DNA of 64,000 nt from Thalassobacterium maritimum (lineage in GTDB: Bacteria > Verrucomicrobiota > Verrucomicrobiia > Opitutales > Coraliomargaritaceae), in assembly GCF_031127805.1 (NCBI RefSeq), contig NZ_JARXHW010000027.1, positions 3,057 through 67,056 of the forward strand. Direction: 5' to 3'. Below the pieces are notes generated by a model, which worked only from the letters and a program-made list of their open reading frames with translations, did no database searches and was not told the origin of the DNA. The translations under genes and the position numbers were made by a program. The first letter of the stretch is position 1. Each line of letters opens with the position of its first letter. Positions 35,044 to 44,920 of the stretch are shown piece by piece.

Positions 35044-38000
35044 TTATACTAAACTCACTTGTAGATCGAGCACTTCACCGGCCTTGAGCACGATGGCACT
35101 TTGGAAGGCCAAGCGTAAATCGCTGCCCTTGGTCTCAAGCTTGGCAGGCAGGGTGCGACCACTCAGCTTCACTTGCGCGGACTTGGCTTGCTGGCCCTCG
35201 CCGGCATGCAGAATCACATTTCTCAGGCTGACTTCGCCCTCGGAGACATTGAGCGTGGCTTTCAGTTCGCGGGTGCTCCGCTGCTGCGAGTAGAGGCCGT
35301 AAGCTTCGGCTGCGGTGAAGAAGCTCTTGTGGTCCTCCGGAGTGAGCACGGGGCGGAAGGCAATCTCTCCCTTAGGCCCATCGTAATGGAAGCCCTGCAG
35401 TGCGAGCAGAGCGGACCAGACACTGAGTGAACGTCCGTAGAACTTACCACACTCATCGTCGCCAAATGGATTGCCGGAATAGCCCCAGGGGCCGTTACGA
35501 ACATTGGACACACCCTTGGTGCGCAGGCGTCCGTTGTAACGGTCGTAGATAACCTTCATCACCATGAGGCCCTCTTTGAGCAAGCCGTTTTGAATCATAG
35601 CCACCGCGGCGCTGTATTCGAAACCGGTCATCACCTCGTCGCCATATTTCATCCCGGGAATCGGCTGCGGGTTCTTCGGCCAAGTGATCATCTTCATGCC
35701 ACCATCAGTGACTTCACAGTATTGACGCGGCTTGAGCGAGTGCCCGTAAAAATCGGTCAGGAAGTTGTATTTGAGCAAGGACTCCATAGCCTGGCGCGAA
35801 CGCTCCTTGGGATAGCAACGGTCAATCTCGACTTGATCGGCCCACCATTCGCCGAGGATCTGGTCGATATGGCAGCCGTCGAGATAGTCCTGGCTACGTT
35901 TCTTGCCGGGTTCCTGGATGTAATATTCGCCATTCCAGAGGCGCTTGTTTTGCAACTGCTTGCCGGACTCACGGATCTTGCGGTATTCAGCTGCAACTGC
36001 GCGATCGCCAACGATGTCGGCCATGCGCGCGGCGGCTTCGAGGGCTGCCAAATACATGCTGCCGATCCAGGAAGAACAACCGGAGAAGTCACCATCCAGC
36101 GTGTTGTGCTGCGTGGTCTCCATAAAGCCGTCGCGGCTCGGATTCCAATAGTCGATACTCCAGTCCATGCCCTTCTTGACCTTGGGCCAGACCGATTGGA
36201 GCCAGCTGTCGTCCTTGGAGCAAAGATGCTCGCGATAGGTATTTAAAATCGTGCCGTAAAAACCATCGGCCGCCCCCACCTTATTGGTGTGGCGATACGG
36301 AGTCACCCCTTTGCCAGTTTGACGCTCATAGTCCTGATCACGCATGAGACGCCCCATCTCCGGCAACAGGCGCGCATGTGCTTGTGCGTAGTGATAGACG
36401 TGGGTACAATTACCCGCACAGCAACCATCGTCTTCATTGCAACCTTCCCACATGCCCAAATAGCCGTTCTTGGCCCACCAGAAAGTTTGGCTGCGCAAGA
36501 CGGCCAACTGTGAACTCATGCGGTCGAGCAACCAGACTGGCAGCGTGGACGCATACAAGGTTTTGTGAAACAGACGTGTGCGCGCAGTGAGGTCCTCAAT
36601 GTGGTCCTGCATGTAGGCCGCCACGCCCATGGCGTCCGGCCACCAGTTGGTGTAGTTGTGCCCCTGCCCGCTCCAGCCAACACTGTTTGAACGCCCCTCG
36701 CCCTCCAGAGCGATCATCTTGCCGGAGCCATGCTTATTGTTTTGAAAATACCAGGTCAGCACAAAGGTCACTGACTTCGTCTCACCGGGCGCCAGTTCGA
36801 TCGGCGCGGAGAGCGCGCCGTTGACCGATTGCCCGGCAGGTGAAACTTGAGATTTCGCAGCACCGTCGAGCGAGCCGGAAGTGAGCAACTCACGCTGCAA
36901 CGATTTCGAAACGTCCCACTCCGCCGTGCCCGAAGCACCGGCAGCCTGAGTCATCAGCACCATGTCCGCGCTATCGTTGCCCGAACGTGTCATGTGCAGC
37001 AAGGTAGTCTCGCCCTGCTTCAGGACTTCGTTCTGATTGCTGCCATATTTGTAGTTCCCCTTGCCCTTGCCTTCGTTATAGCCGAGAGCATTCTTCTGCG
37101 CCGCCAGAACGTCGACCTTCACCTTCGAATTCGAGGTGTTCTTCGCCGTGACTGTGTAAATGGCACAAGGGATGGCACAGCCCTTCAGGTTCATGGGAAT
37201 GAAGGGATTGAAAACTTCCAATTCGAGCTCCACCGGAAGTGCCGGCTCTCCAAACTTGTATTGTCCAAATGGATACTCACCAATGAACTTCAAAGATTTC
37301 ATCGGCGCAAAGGCACCAGCAGCTTTGGTCTGCAAAGCACGCACGAGCGGCTGACCACCCGCGGCTTGGGCACGCACCGCAAGGAAGCTATCTTCCACCC
37401 GATGTTCTTCGTAGTTGCAAGCGATTTGCCAGATGGCGGGCTCGGCATTGCCATTAAATTGAATCGCGCCGGCACCAATGCCACCGACCATGAAGTTGAT
37501 CGCTTCGAGGCGCTCCCCCTCATAGACAGTGCTCTGTCCATGCGCAGTCAGGTTTGGATCATTCAACATCGCCTGAGCCTTGGCTTCGCGCACGGCATCA
37601 CGCTTTGCCTCGACCGCAGCCACGATCGCTCCCGTCGCTTTTAAATGCTTCTGCCACTCCGCCCCAGCGACTGCGAGGTGCGCCTGAATTTCCGGAGCGG
37701 TCAAACCTCGCGCATAACACGCCACTTCGTCGACCGAAATATGTGTCGAACCCCAGCCATTATTCACCGGCGTGCTGCCCAATGTCATAGTCGTCTTCCT
37801 TGGGCCCTTACGGGTATACTCATACGCGCCGCCGACGAGACTACACTCGTAGCCATCCACGTAGGCACGCACATCCAGATCGAAACTGGTCAGGGCAAAG
37901 TGATACCAACGCCCGACTTCGATCGGCTGATCGGTCGGTAGGTTGATCTCCGTCACGACCATGCCATTGTTATTCTGATAAAGCAGCCCGGAAAGATCGT

Positions 38001-38460
38001 TTTTCACCCCGATCACGAAAAGCGCGGCCTTACCATTGCTCTGCGCAATGATGACGGGATTGCCGTCGCCGCTCGGCTTGGCATCGACTCGGAAGAAAAG
38101 CTCCAAGGTCGTGGCGCGGCCTTTTAACTTATCGGCACCCGGCACCAGAATCGGAGCATTCGGCTCCAAACTGATCGCCTTGCCATCAATTGCGCCCCCC
38201 GTAAAGGCGGTCGCCCCACTGGCTTTGGCATGCGACTTCCCCAGCACATCGATCAAATCGCCATCAAAACGCCAGTAACCACGCAGAGCGCGATCCTGTC
38301 TCAAGTTTTGCGCATAGGACTCGCGACTAGCAGCGCCCATTAGAGGACCTGCCATCATCCCTGCGGCAAAGGTGCCAGCCGCCACCAAGAATCTACGGCG
38401 TGAAATATCTAATGAAAACTGGGACGAGGACGAAAAAGACGTAAGCTTTGATTGCATCAT
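35044..38460 (-). CDS. GH116-family hydrolase with N-terminal LamG domain, Tat-exported
   Basis: 1138 residues. A Tat signal with SRRRFLVAAG (residues 20-29) is followed by a concanavalin/LamG-like domain (ALRGYWRFDGDLID near residue 60, RWYHFALTSFDL, DEVACYARGLTAPEI near 250), then the GH116 N-terminal beta domain and barrel. The barrel has GCNEDDGCCAGNCTHVYHY near 665 and GCHIDQILGEWW with Asp866, aligned to the acid/base of the family. The LamG part probably binds sugar, holding the enzyme to the polymer. It is the third GH116 in the window and the only one with this fusion. A half-degraded operator lies at 38529, and the gene stands alone, so it probably has its own promoter. Confidence 0.88.
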   Translation of the reverse strand: MMQSKLTSFSSSSQFSLDISRRRFLVAAGTFAAGMMAGPLMGAASRESYAQNLRQDRALRGYWRFDGDLIDVLGKSHAKASGATAFTGGAIDGKAISLEPNAPILVPGADKLKGRATTLELFFRVDAKPSGDGNPVIIAQSNGKAALFVIGVKNDLSGLLYQNNNGMVVTEINLPTDQPIEVGRWYHFALTSFDLDVRAYVDGYECSLVGGAYEYTRKGPRKTTMTLGSTPVNNGWGSTHISVDEVACYARGLTAPEIQAHLAVAGAEWQKHLKATGAIVAAVEAKRDAVREAKAQAMLNDPNLTAHGQSTVYEGERLEAINFMVGGIGAGAIQFNGNAEPAIWQIACNYEEHRVEDSFLAVRAQAAGGQPLVRALQTKAAGAFAPMKSLKFIGEYPFGQYKFGEPALPVELELEVFNPFIPMNLKGCAIPCAIYTVTAKNTSNSKVKVDVLAAQKNALGYNEGKGKGNYKYGSNQNEVLKQGETTLLHMTRSGNDSADMVLMTQAAGASGTAEWDVSKSLQRELLTSGSLDGAAKSQVSPAGQSVNGALSAPIELAPGETKSVTFVLTWYFQNNKHGSGKMIALEGEGRSNSVGWSGQGHNYTNWWPDAMGVAAYMQDHIEDLTARTRLFHKTLYASTLPVWLLDRMSSQLAVLRSQTFWWAKNGYLGMWEGCNEDDGCCAGNCTHVYHYAQAHARLLPEMGRLMRDQDYERQTGKGVTPYRHTNKVGAADGFYGTILNTYREHLCSKDDSWLQSVWPKVKKGMDWSIDYWNPSRDGFMETTQHNTLDGDFSGCSSWIGSMYLAALEAAARMADIVGDRAVAAEYRKIRESGKQLQNKRLWNGEYYIQEPGKKRSQDYLDGCHIDQILGEWWADQVEIDRCYPKERSRQAMESLLKYNFLTDFYGHSLKPRQYCEVTDGGMKMITWPKNPQPIPGMKYGDEVMTGFEYSAAVAMIQNGLLKEGLMVMKVIYDRYNGRLRTKGVSNVRNGPWGYSGNPFGDDECGKFYGRSLSVWSALLALQGFHYDGPKGEIAFRPVLTPEDHKSFFTAAEAYGLYSQQRSTRELKATLNVSEGEVSLRNVILHAGEGQQAKSAQVKLSGRTLPAKLETKGSDLRLAFQSAIVLKAGEVLDLQVSLV

Positions 38461-38528
38461 GGGTATGTTGTCAGTGGGGCGTTAAAATAAGATCAAACGA
38501 AATACTACTCAGAAGGCAACTGACTGTA

Positions 38529-38548
38529 TATCACGTGTACTAGCTATT
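38529..38548. promoter_or_regulatory. Candidate operator, one good half-site
   Basis: TATCAC-GTGTACTA-GCTATT lies about 78 bases upstream of the GH116/LamG start. The TATCAC arm is exact and the other arm matches the degraded one at 7140-7145 (GCTATA) in five of six bases. Confidence 0.45.
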
Positions 38549-38669
38549 TAGTAGGCCGAAACAGAATATGGTCAATGTATGCTGCATTTGGAGAGCAACC
38601 CTCCAGCATTTACCGTATATCTTTTAAGTCCGCGCGGTTCCAGTTCGACTCATGCTTGATATAAATGAT

Positions 38670-40040
38670 CTAAATGCCATCCGAGGGAGGCATTTTAGCA
38701 TCTACTTGAGTCAGCCAGGCATTTAGACGCTTCCGCATGCGCTCCGCCATTTCGGGATGATCCGACAGCACATTCTTCTTTTCCATGGGATCCTCTTTGA
38801 TATTGAAAAGCGCGTCAGGAATCGTGCCGAGACCTGCATACAGTTTCCACTCCCCTTCAACTAAGATGGAGCTGCCCATGAAATATTTCACATCTGGACG
38901 ATTGTGTGGATAGTGCCAATAGAGCGCATCACGCTCCAATTCGCCCCCTTCAAATAGAGGCTTCAAATCGAGGCCTTCTAGTTGAGTGATCGCTTGTGTA
39001 GAGCCGCCTGCTGCGTGCACAAAGGTTGGAAAAAAGTCCATCGTGGTCACTGGGGTGTCCGTTGTGCTGCCTCCTGTAATGACGCCGGGCCAACTGACCG
39101 CCATCGGCACCCGAATACCACCTTCCAACAAAGACCCCTTCTTGTCATTCAACCAGGAGGTAGGCTTCCAACCTCCATTATCCGAGTAGAAAACAATCAT
39201 CGTATTATCCCGGGTACCGGTCGCCTCCAGCGCATCGAGCACCTTACCGATCGCATGATCCATACTCTCCAGCATCGCCAGATACGCATTGCCCCCATTC
39301 TTTTTGACTAAATCCCTCGGTGCCTTGATCGGGGTATGTAAGGAATAGAACCAGAGCGATAAATGAAAGGGCTGATCCTGGTTGGCTTCAATAAATGAGA
39401 CAGCCTCATCGCCCAAGCGATCCGTTAGATACTCCCCCTTCTTACGGTTTTCGATCGTGCCATTTTTGTAAGGATCGAACCACGACTTCGGTTGCCCATA
39501 GGCACATCCACCGATGTTTGTATCGAAGCCATAATGTTCAGGGTGATAGCGACTATCGACGATGCCATCCTTAGTGCCCATCGAGCCCTCTCCAGCCAGG
39601 TGCCACTTCCCGATAAAACTGGTTGCATAGCCAAGCTTCTTCAACTCACGCGCATAGCTCGGCAAATCCAAAGGGAGATGCTTCACGAATTCTGCATCCC
39701 GCGGGCCGCCATCAGGTGCGGGACGCTCGTTACCTGCTCTACCTGGTATATGCGTCGTCAGTCCAATCTGCGCGGGCGACATCCCAGTGATGCAAGCGGC
39801 ACGAGTCGGCGAGCAAACCGTAGCTGCTGCATAAGCCTGATTAAATACCATACCGGTATCCGCAAGGCGTTCCAGATTAGGTGTATGCATTTCCGGGTGG
39901 CTGCCGTCAAAGTCCACCCATCCCGGCCCTAAATCATCGGCCATGATGAATACGATGTTCGGCTGCTTGGCCGCGCTAAGAAATGAACTACAGCCGACTC
40001 CCAGGCATGCAATCACTTGAATAAGATTCTTCGCTTTCAA
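38670..40040 (-). CDS. Exported type I sulfatase with CSPTR signature
   Basis: 456 residues. Signal peptide MKAKNLIQVIACLGVGCSSF, MADDLGPGW, signature CSPTR with the modified cysteine at residue 76, IGKWHLAGEG, SLHTPI, YSDNGGW and EGGIRVPM. Thr instead of Ser in the fourth signature position is accepted by the formylglycine-generating enzyme (CxPxR), so activity is expected. This subfamily differs from the other sulfatases of the window at the metal site (DDLGPGWVDFDG instead of DDLGYGD), so it presumably removes a different sulfate. Two TATCAC half-sites lie upstream at 40063 and 40128. Confidence 0.94.
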   Translation of the reverse strand: MKAKNLIQVIACLGVGCSSFLSAAKQPNIVFIMADDLGPGWVDFDGSHPEMHTPNLERLADTGMVFNQAYAAATVCSPTRAACITGMSPAQIGLTTHIPGRAGNERPAPDGGPRDAEFVKHLPLDLPSYARELKKLGYATSFIGKWHLAGEGSMGTKDGIVDSRYHPEHYGFDTNIGGCAYGQPKSWFDPYKNGTIENRKKGEYLTDRLGDEAVSFIEANQDQPFHLSLWFYSLHTPIKAPRDLVKKNGGNAYLAMLESMDHAIGKVLDALEATGTRDNTMIVFYSDNGGWKPTSWLNDKKGSLLEGGIRVPMAVSWPGVITGGSTTDTPVTTMDFFPTFVHAAGGSTQAITQLEGLDLKPLFEGGELERDALYWHYPHNRPDVKYFMGSSILVEGEWKLYAGLGTIPDALFNIKEDPMEKKNVLSDHPEMAERMRKRLNAWLTQVDAKMPPSDGI

Positions 40041-40062
40041 AATGTAAGTAGAGGTTAAATGG

Positions 40063-40133
40063 TATCACAGAGTCAAACATGCCGACTCAATCATGTGCCA
40101 CTATACAACAAATCGAGCATGCTCGTCTATCAC
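40063..40133. promoter_or_regulatory. Two isolated operator half-sites
   Basis: TATCAC occurs at 40063-40068 and at 40128-40133, both in the promoter region of the sulfatase starting at 40040, each without a good second arm. They are offered only as weak members of the operator family. Confidence 0.25.
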
Positions 40134-40196
40134 TTGAATAAGCCATAGAAAGCCACCCCGCAAAGCTGGATATACGGGATATAACAATCAGAAAGA

Positions 40197-42038
40197 TCAA
40201 CGATAGGGCTCAATGCGAATTCCTTTTAAGCCGATCCCTTTGCCTTTAAGAAGACGCGGGGTGACCTGCAATTGATTGAGACCAGCATTCGGGATATTGA
40301 GCACTCCCAAGCTCACGCTCAAATTACGGTAACGCGGCGGGCCTGGCTGAAATGATTTCGTTGAATCGAAACCTGACTCAAAGGTCACGAATGTAATACT
40401 CTCATCACCACAGGACAATACCCACTCGGAGCCAGCCGCGTCATTCTCGCTGGAATATTCGATACTCACCAAATAGTCGCCTGCTTCGAGGACATTGATA
40501 TCCCAGGTCGCTACGGCATCTTCAGAGCCCCATCGACCGATAAAATAATCATGTTTCCACTCACCGAATTTCTCCATCCAACGATAATCACTGTGCTTGC
40601 ACCCCTCGGTCGTCGCCATCTCAGCCAAAAGCGTCACAGGAGTGAGTCCATCGATTTGAGTCGCGGGATTGGTGACTTGCGCGGGCTGATCCAGAATCAG
40701 TTTTACGACTGAAATCAATGGCAGATCACGACCGACCTTAGAGCCAAGGTTCAACTCCAAGATTGAGCCATCTTGTGTAAAATCAACTGCGGAAGCATCC
40801 TGCAGCAGCGAAGCTTGCACCACTTTTGCGCCGAGGTCCGCGATGCGCAGGACGCCCGCTTGAGGCCATTCGAAAACGTGCAAATAAAGTTCCTGACCTT
40901 TGGTGGTGATATCCCCCCAGCTAAAACCCTGATCGAATGGAGAAGCATCCGCCCCGTAGATCGCTTCACCGTGTGCACGTATCCATTCGCCTGATTTCGT
41001 CAAACTTTCCACTGCTTGCTCGGGAAGTGAACCATCTCCCTTGGGCCCAACATTCAGCATATAAGATCCACCGCGTGCAACGACTCGCACCAGTCGCTCG
41101 CAGATCGCCTTGGGCGATTTCCAGTTCTGATCGTACCAAGCATATGACCAGGAATCGTTGGTGGTGTCCACCGTCTCCCAAGCGTCCACTTTCGGACGCA
41201 CAATCGGGATTTGCATATCCCCCAGCGAAACATAATCACCATAACCACCGCCGATACGACTGTTGATTAAACAGTCCGGCTGTAAGCCCTGAACCAAATC
41301 CACCAAGCGGGCGCTATACTCCTTCGGCATGCCTCCGGGAGTATCGAACCAAATCAACGCAATAGGACCATAATTCGTGAGCAGTTCCGTGACCTGAGGA
41401 ATCACCTTCTGCTCAAAATAAATATTAAAGTCATCCGGTGTGTAGCCTGCCGGGCGCTCCCCTTTGTATTTCCCTCCATAAGGCTCGGTCCAATCCTGGT
41501 TCTGTGAATAATAAAAGCCAAGACGCATCCCTTCCGCCTGACAGGCGTCAGCGAGCTCTTTCATCAAATCACGATCGTAAGGGGTGGCCTTAGTGATTGT
41601 GAAATCGCTGACCTGCGAGTCAAACATCGCAAAGCCTTCATGATGCTTAGCGGTGATCACAATCGTTTTCATCCCCGCGGCTTTGGCCAGTTTGACTAGG
41701 CCCACGGCATCAAATTGGTCCGGGTTAAAATTCTTGGCGTAGTCCATATATTCCTGCACGGGAATCTCTGCCATGTGCATAATCCACTCTCCGATGCCAT
41801 AATAAGTCTGACCATTCCAAACTCCCGCCATTTGCGAATACAGGCCCCAATGGATAAACATGGCATATTTATCTTCTGTGAACCATTTCAGGCTGGGGTG
41901 AGTGGCTTGAATTGAGAGCTTTTCTTCGCCCCACATTTCGTCCATACCCTGCTCTTTTTCAACAGCCGAGAGCGTGGATGCATTCAATAGCAGAGCCATC
42001 AGCAGTGCGCTCAAGCGAAGGTAAAACGTATCTTTCAT
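40197..42038 (-). CDS. GH29 alpha-L-fucosidase, exported
   Basis: 613 residues. Signal peptide (MKDTFYLRLSALLMALLLNA), then KYAMFIHWGLYSQMAGVW, ITAKHHEGFAMFDS near residue 120, and ALIWFDTPGG with Asp232 in the position of the GH29 nucleophile. SYMLNVGPKGDGSLP closes the barrel, followed by a beta-sandwich domain with WATWDI-like features and a final domain resembling a carbohydrate-binding jelly roll. It differs from the first GH29 (5307-7052) in the active-site loop (WFDTPGG versus WFDGDW), so the two probably cleave different fucose linkages. The frame is open to 42050 (MIPI), but the ATG at 42038 gives the better signal. Confidence 0.93.
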   Translation of the reverse strand: MKDTFYLRLSALLMALLLNASTLSAVEKEQGMDEMWGEEKLSIQATHPSLKWFTEDKYAMFIHWGLYSQMAGVWNGQTYYGIGEWIMHMAEIPVQEYMDYAKNFNPDQFDAVGLVKLAKAAGMKTIVITAKHHEGFAMFDSQVSDFTITKATPYDRDLMKELADACQAEGMRLGFYYSQNQDWTEPYGGKYKGERPAGYTPDDFNIYFEQKVIPQVTELLTNYGPIALIWFDTPGGMPKEYSARLVDLVQGLQPDCLINSRIGGGYGDYVSLGDMQIPIVRPKVDAWETVDTTNDSWSYAWYDQNWKSPKAICERLVRVVARGGSYMLNVGPKGDGSLPEQAVESLTKSGEWIRAHGEAIYGADASPFDQGFSWGDITTKGQELYLHVFEWPQAGVLRIADLGAKVVQASLLQDASAVDFTQDGSILELNLGSKVGRDLPLISVVKLILDQPAQVTNPATQIDGLTPVTLLAEMATTEGCKHSDYRWMEKFGEWKHDYFIGRWGSEDAVATWDINVLEAGDYLVSIEYSSENDAAGSEWVLSCGDESITFVTFESGFDSTKSFQPGPPRYRNLSVSLGVLNIPNAGLNQLQVTPRLLKGKGIGLKGIRIEPYR

Positions 42039-42131
42039 TATAGGTATCATTAGCAGATTAACAAGAATCCGCTAAGCATACATCAATTCCCGCAAGGCAC
42101 CTATAGCGCATTTAGGGGATAAAAGGCGTTT

Positions 42132-43619
42132 TTAGCGACCGCTTTTCCATAGCTGGATCTGCTTCACATCATTCTTCGCAGTAGAACCTTCGGTGCTGCG
42201 CCCGCGGAACACATCCGCTTCTAACTGTGCGAGCAAACGCTGAACCACTTCGGGCTGCGACTCATAGAGATTGGTGGTTTCACTGGGATCGTTCGCCAGG
42301 TCATAGAGTTGTGCGACGGGCGCACGGGAGCGCTTGGCCTGATCTTCCTTGGGACTGGTCCAACCACCCGATCCTCTCGCCAGCAAGAGCTTCCACTTCC
42401 CCATGCGATAGCCAAAGTGTCCACTGATCGAATGATGAATCACGCCCTCGCGTGTGGATACAATCGGCTCCCCCTTTAGAGCGGGCAAAAAGCTGACGCT
42501 GTCCTCCGCACCATCTGATGGAAGTTTTGTATCCAAAATGTCCGCACAGCTCGCAAAGAAGTCGGTCAGGCAGAGCAATTGATCCGAACGGCTCCCCGCT
42601 TGAACGACCTCCGGCCAACGCACAATGAACGGCACGCGATGCCCGCCCTCCCAGAGGTCAGCCTTCGAGCCGCGGAACTCCGCGCTCACCTGGTGCCCCT
42701 GTTGCGCCAGTGCAGGAATATTCGCCGCTTTGGAGCAGCCATTATCACTACTAAAAATCACCAAGGTATTGTCGGTCAGACCGTTGCGGTCGAGCGCAGC
42801 CAGGATTTCACCGAATCCGGCATCGGTCTGCATGACAAAATCCGCGTAGTCGCCGAGCCCGCTTTTCCCTTTCCAGTCCTCGGTCGGCACGATCGGCGTG
42901 TGCGGGGAACCGTAGGGCACATAGAGAAAGAAGGGTTGCCCGTCATCGTCTTGAGCGCGTGCATCGATGTATTCGACAGCTTTTTGGGTGAGACGCGGCA
43001 ACATGTGAATTTCATCTTCGTGCGCAATGACAGTGTCGTTCTCAATCACTCCCTTCATATCGCCGGCATGATGGAAACCATGATAGTAATCAAAACCGCG
43101 ATCCACCGGGCCATCCGGAATAGTGCTTCCGACCGGTGCCAGGGTATGGCGGCCCTTGCGCTGGATGGGCTTCTGCGTTTCGGGGTCCAGATAGAGGAAG
43201 TTCAAGTGCCATTTGCCAACGATGGCCGTATGATAGCCCTGTGCTTTCAAGAAGCTGGCCACGGTCGGGCGCTCTCGAGCAATCAAGCAGGGCTTAAAGC
43301 CTTGAACCACTCCTCGCTGTAAGCTGGTGCGCCAACTGTAGCGTCCGGTCAACAAACCGTAGCGCGTGGGCGTGCAGACGGAAGAGCCTGAGTGTGCATC
43401 GGTGAAAATCATCCCCTCACGTCCGAGACGGTCCATTGAAGGCGTCGGAATTTTCCCGTGTTCAGGGTTGAGGATCTGCACGTCGCCATAGCCGAGGTCG
43501 TCGCAGAGCACGAAGACGATATTTGGTATCGACGGACTCACCACAGGTGCTTGAGCCGCCCCCGATAAGTTCGCAACAACCGTTAAGCATAGAATAGAAA
43601 TGAGGCACTTGAATCGCAT
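42132..43619 (-). CDS. Exported type I sulfatase with CTPTR signature
   Basis: 495 residues. Signal peptide MRFKCLISILCLTVVANLSG, LCDDLGYGD, signature CTPTR with the modified cysteine at residue 82, VGKWHLNFLY, YGSPHTPI, SSDNGC and EGGHRVPF. Its length and the RGRHTLAPVGSTIPDGPVD insertion set it apart from the others. The gene lies between a GH29 and a GH43 in the same direction, with 40-90 bases to its neighbours. It would remove sulfate after or before fucose release; which sulfate is unknown. Confidence 0.94.
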   Translation of the reverse strand: MRFKCLISILCLTVVANLSGAAQAPVVSPSIPNIVFVLCDDLGYGDVQILNPEHGKIPTPSMDRLGREGMIFTDAHSGSSVCTPTRYGLLTGRYSWRTSLQRGVVQGFKPCLIARERPTVASFLKAQGYHTAIVGKWHLNFLYLDPETQKPIQRKGRHTLAPVGSTIPDGPVDRGFDYYHGFHHAGDMKGVIENDTVIAHEDEIHMLPRLTQKAVEYIDARAQDDDGQPFFLYVPYGSPHTPIVPTEDWKGKSGLGDYADFVMQTDAGFGEILAALDRNGLTDNTLVIFSSDNGCSKAANIPALAQQGHQVSAEFRGSKADLWEGGHRVPFIVRWPEVVQAGSRSDQLLCLTDFFASCADILDTKLPSDGAEDSVSFLPALKGEPIVSTREGVIHHSISGHFGYRMGKWKLLLARGSGGWTSPKEDQAKRSRAPVAQLYDLANDPSETTNLYESQPEVVQRLLAQLEADVFRGRSTEGSTAKNDVKQIQLWKSGR

Positions 43620-43659
43620 GATTTATTTGAAATGCAGACTGATTGGATCAAGGATGGGC

Positions 43660-44649
43660 TTAATTTTGCTGGGAGCTTTGCACGACCTGCTTCATGGTGC
43701 CATCCGCATTAAATGTGACCGGATCAAAACAGATGGAGCGGTTCGTAACCTTTCCTCCGGACAGGTCCGCGTTGTGATAAAACAAATACCACTGACCTTT
43801 ATAGGCCACAACGGATCCGTGCGTGGTGAGAGAACTGGTCTTGTCCAAGAGAATGCCTTTGTGCTCCCACGGGCCCATCGGATGCTCGCTCATGGCATAG
43901 CGCATCTGATGCCCACGCGGCGTATTATCGGGATAAATCATGTAGTAGATCCCCTCGCGCTTAAACACAAATGCACCTTCGCGGAAATCCTCGAGCCCAT
44001 GCATGCGCATGGAGGGCCCTTCGACTTCCACCATGTTCGCTTTCAACTTGGCAACCAGTGGCTCTCCTAATCCCCCGTAGTAAAGATAGGCCTGTCCATC
44101 CTCGTCAATAAAGACGCAAGGATCAATATGGGGTTCCAGCCCCTCGATGTATCCTTGCACCTTAAAACCGGAAGCCGGGCTTTGACTGGTGGCGATGCCA
44201 ATTTTCCAGCTGTCCCGCGCATTCGGCCCGGTCGGATGTGGGAAATAAAAATAATAGGTCCCCTCTTTATACGCACAATCAGGTGCCCACATATAGCCTC
44301 CACCCTTTCGGCCCCAATCCACATCACGGGAATGCAGAATCTCTCCATGATCCGTCCAGTGGACCATGTCATCGGTCGAAAAGACATGATAGCCATCCAT
44401 TTTTTGATAGCCCCGACCACCCGCCACGTCGGTGGAAGGATACACATACAATCGCCCATCCTCCCAAACATGCGCCGAAGGATCAGCCGTATACATGTGC
44501 CGAATGAATGGATTTGCGGCCCGCGGCGCACTGAGTCCGCTAACCGCACTAGCCGCAGTAGCCGCACTGGTGACCGCCAATTGCCCGAACGTGGACAGCG
44601 CCAGTAATCCACTGACAGAAAACAGAGCAAGGGTATTGAGTCGAGACAT
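43660..44649 (-). CDS. GH43-family glycoside hydrolase, exported
   Basis: 329 residues: signal peptide, then a short Ala/Ser-rich linker (about residues 30-40), and a five-bladed propeller. The three acidic positions of GH43 can be seen: ADPSAHVWEDGRLYVYPS (base Asp), IDPCVFIDEDGQAYLYYG (pKa-tuning Asp), and FREGAFVFKREGIYYMIYP (acid Glu). The family includes beta-xylosidases, alpha-L-arabinofuranosidases and exo-galactanases. It is a close paralogue of the first half of 54775-56457. The ATG at 44649 is used; the frame is open to 44679 but that would push the signal inward. Confidence 0.88.
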   Translation of the reverse strand: MSRLNTLALFSVSGLLALSTFGQLAVTSAATAASAVSGLSAPRAANPFIRHMYTADPSAHVWEDGRLYVYPSTDVAGGRGYQKMDGYHVFSTDDMVHWTDHGEILHSRDVDWGRKGGGYMWAPDCAYKEGTYYFYFPHPTGPNARDSWKIGIATSQSPASGFKVQGYIEGLEPHIDPCVFIDEDGQAYLYYGGLGEPLVAKLKANMVEVEGPSMRMHGLEDFREGAFVFKREGIYYMIYPDNTPRGHQMRYAMSEHPMGPWEHKGILLDKTSSLTTHGSVVAYKGQWYLFYHNADLSGGKVTNRSICFDPVTFNADGTMKQVVQSSQQN

Positions 44650-44828
44650 AGTCGTGCGGTCGAGGGATATTGTAAGCAACAGAACTGCCGAAGCGACGGG
44701 AACTGAAAGATACAGGATACCAGATAATTACGGTTTCAACATCACGTGAATACGCCACCTCTCAGCGACTGCAATCGACGTCAGAACTCGCGGATACGCT
44801 CTTGAGGCAGCTAGATCATAAACAACAC

Positions 44829-44862
44829 AAAAAATCCGGCGCTCACAATGGAACGCCGGATT
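44829..44862 (-). terminator. Intrinsic terminator after the PEP-CTERM gene
   Basis: Read on the minus strand, AATCCGGCG and CGCCGGATT form a 9-base stem with a 12-base loop, followed by a run of six T. It is 60 bases downstream of the PEP-CTERM stop and before the GH43 at 44649, so the PEP-CTERM gene is a separate transcript. Confidence 0.85.
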
Positions 44863-44920
44863 CAATTAAAAATGAAAGCATGAGCAGGATTGACCGCAAC
44901 ATGCCCACTGATGTTGCGAA

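Noticed and set aside
42132..43619. Loss of sulfatase signature (CTPTR instead of CTPSR)
   Set aside because: Thr in the fourth position is within the accepted CxPxR pattern, as with CSPTR at 38670, and the rest of the site is intact.
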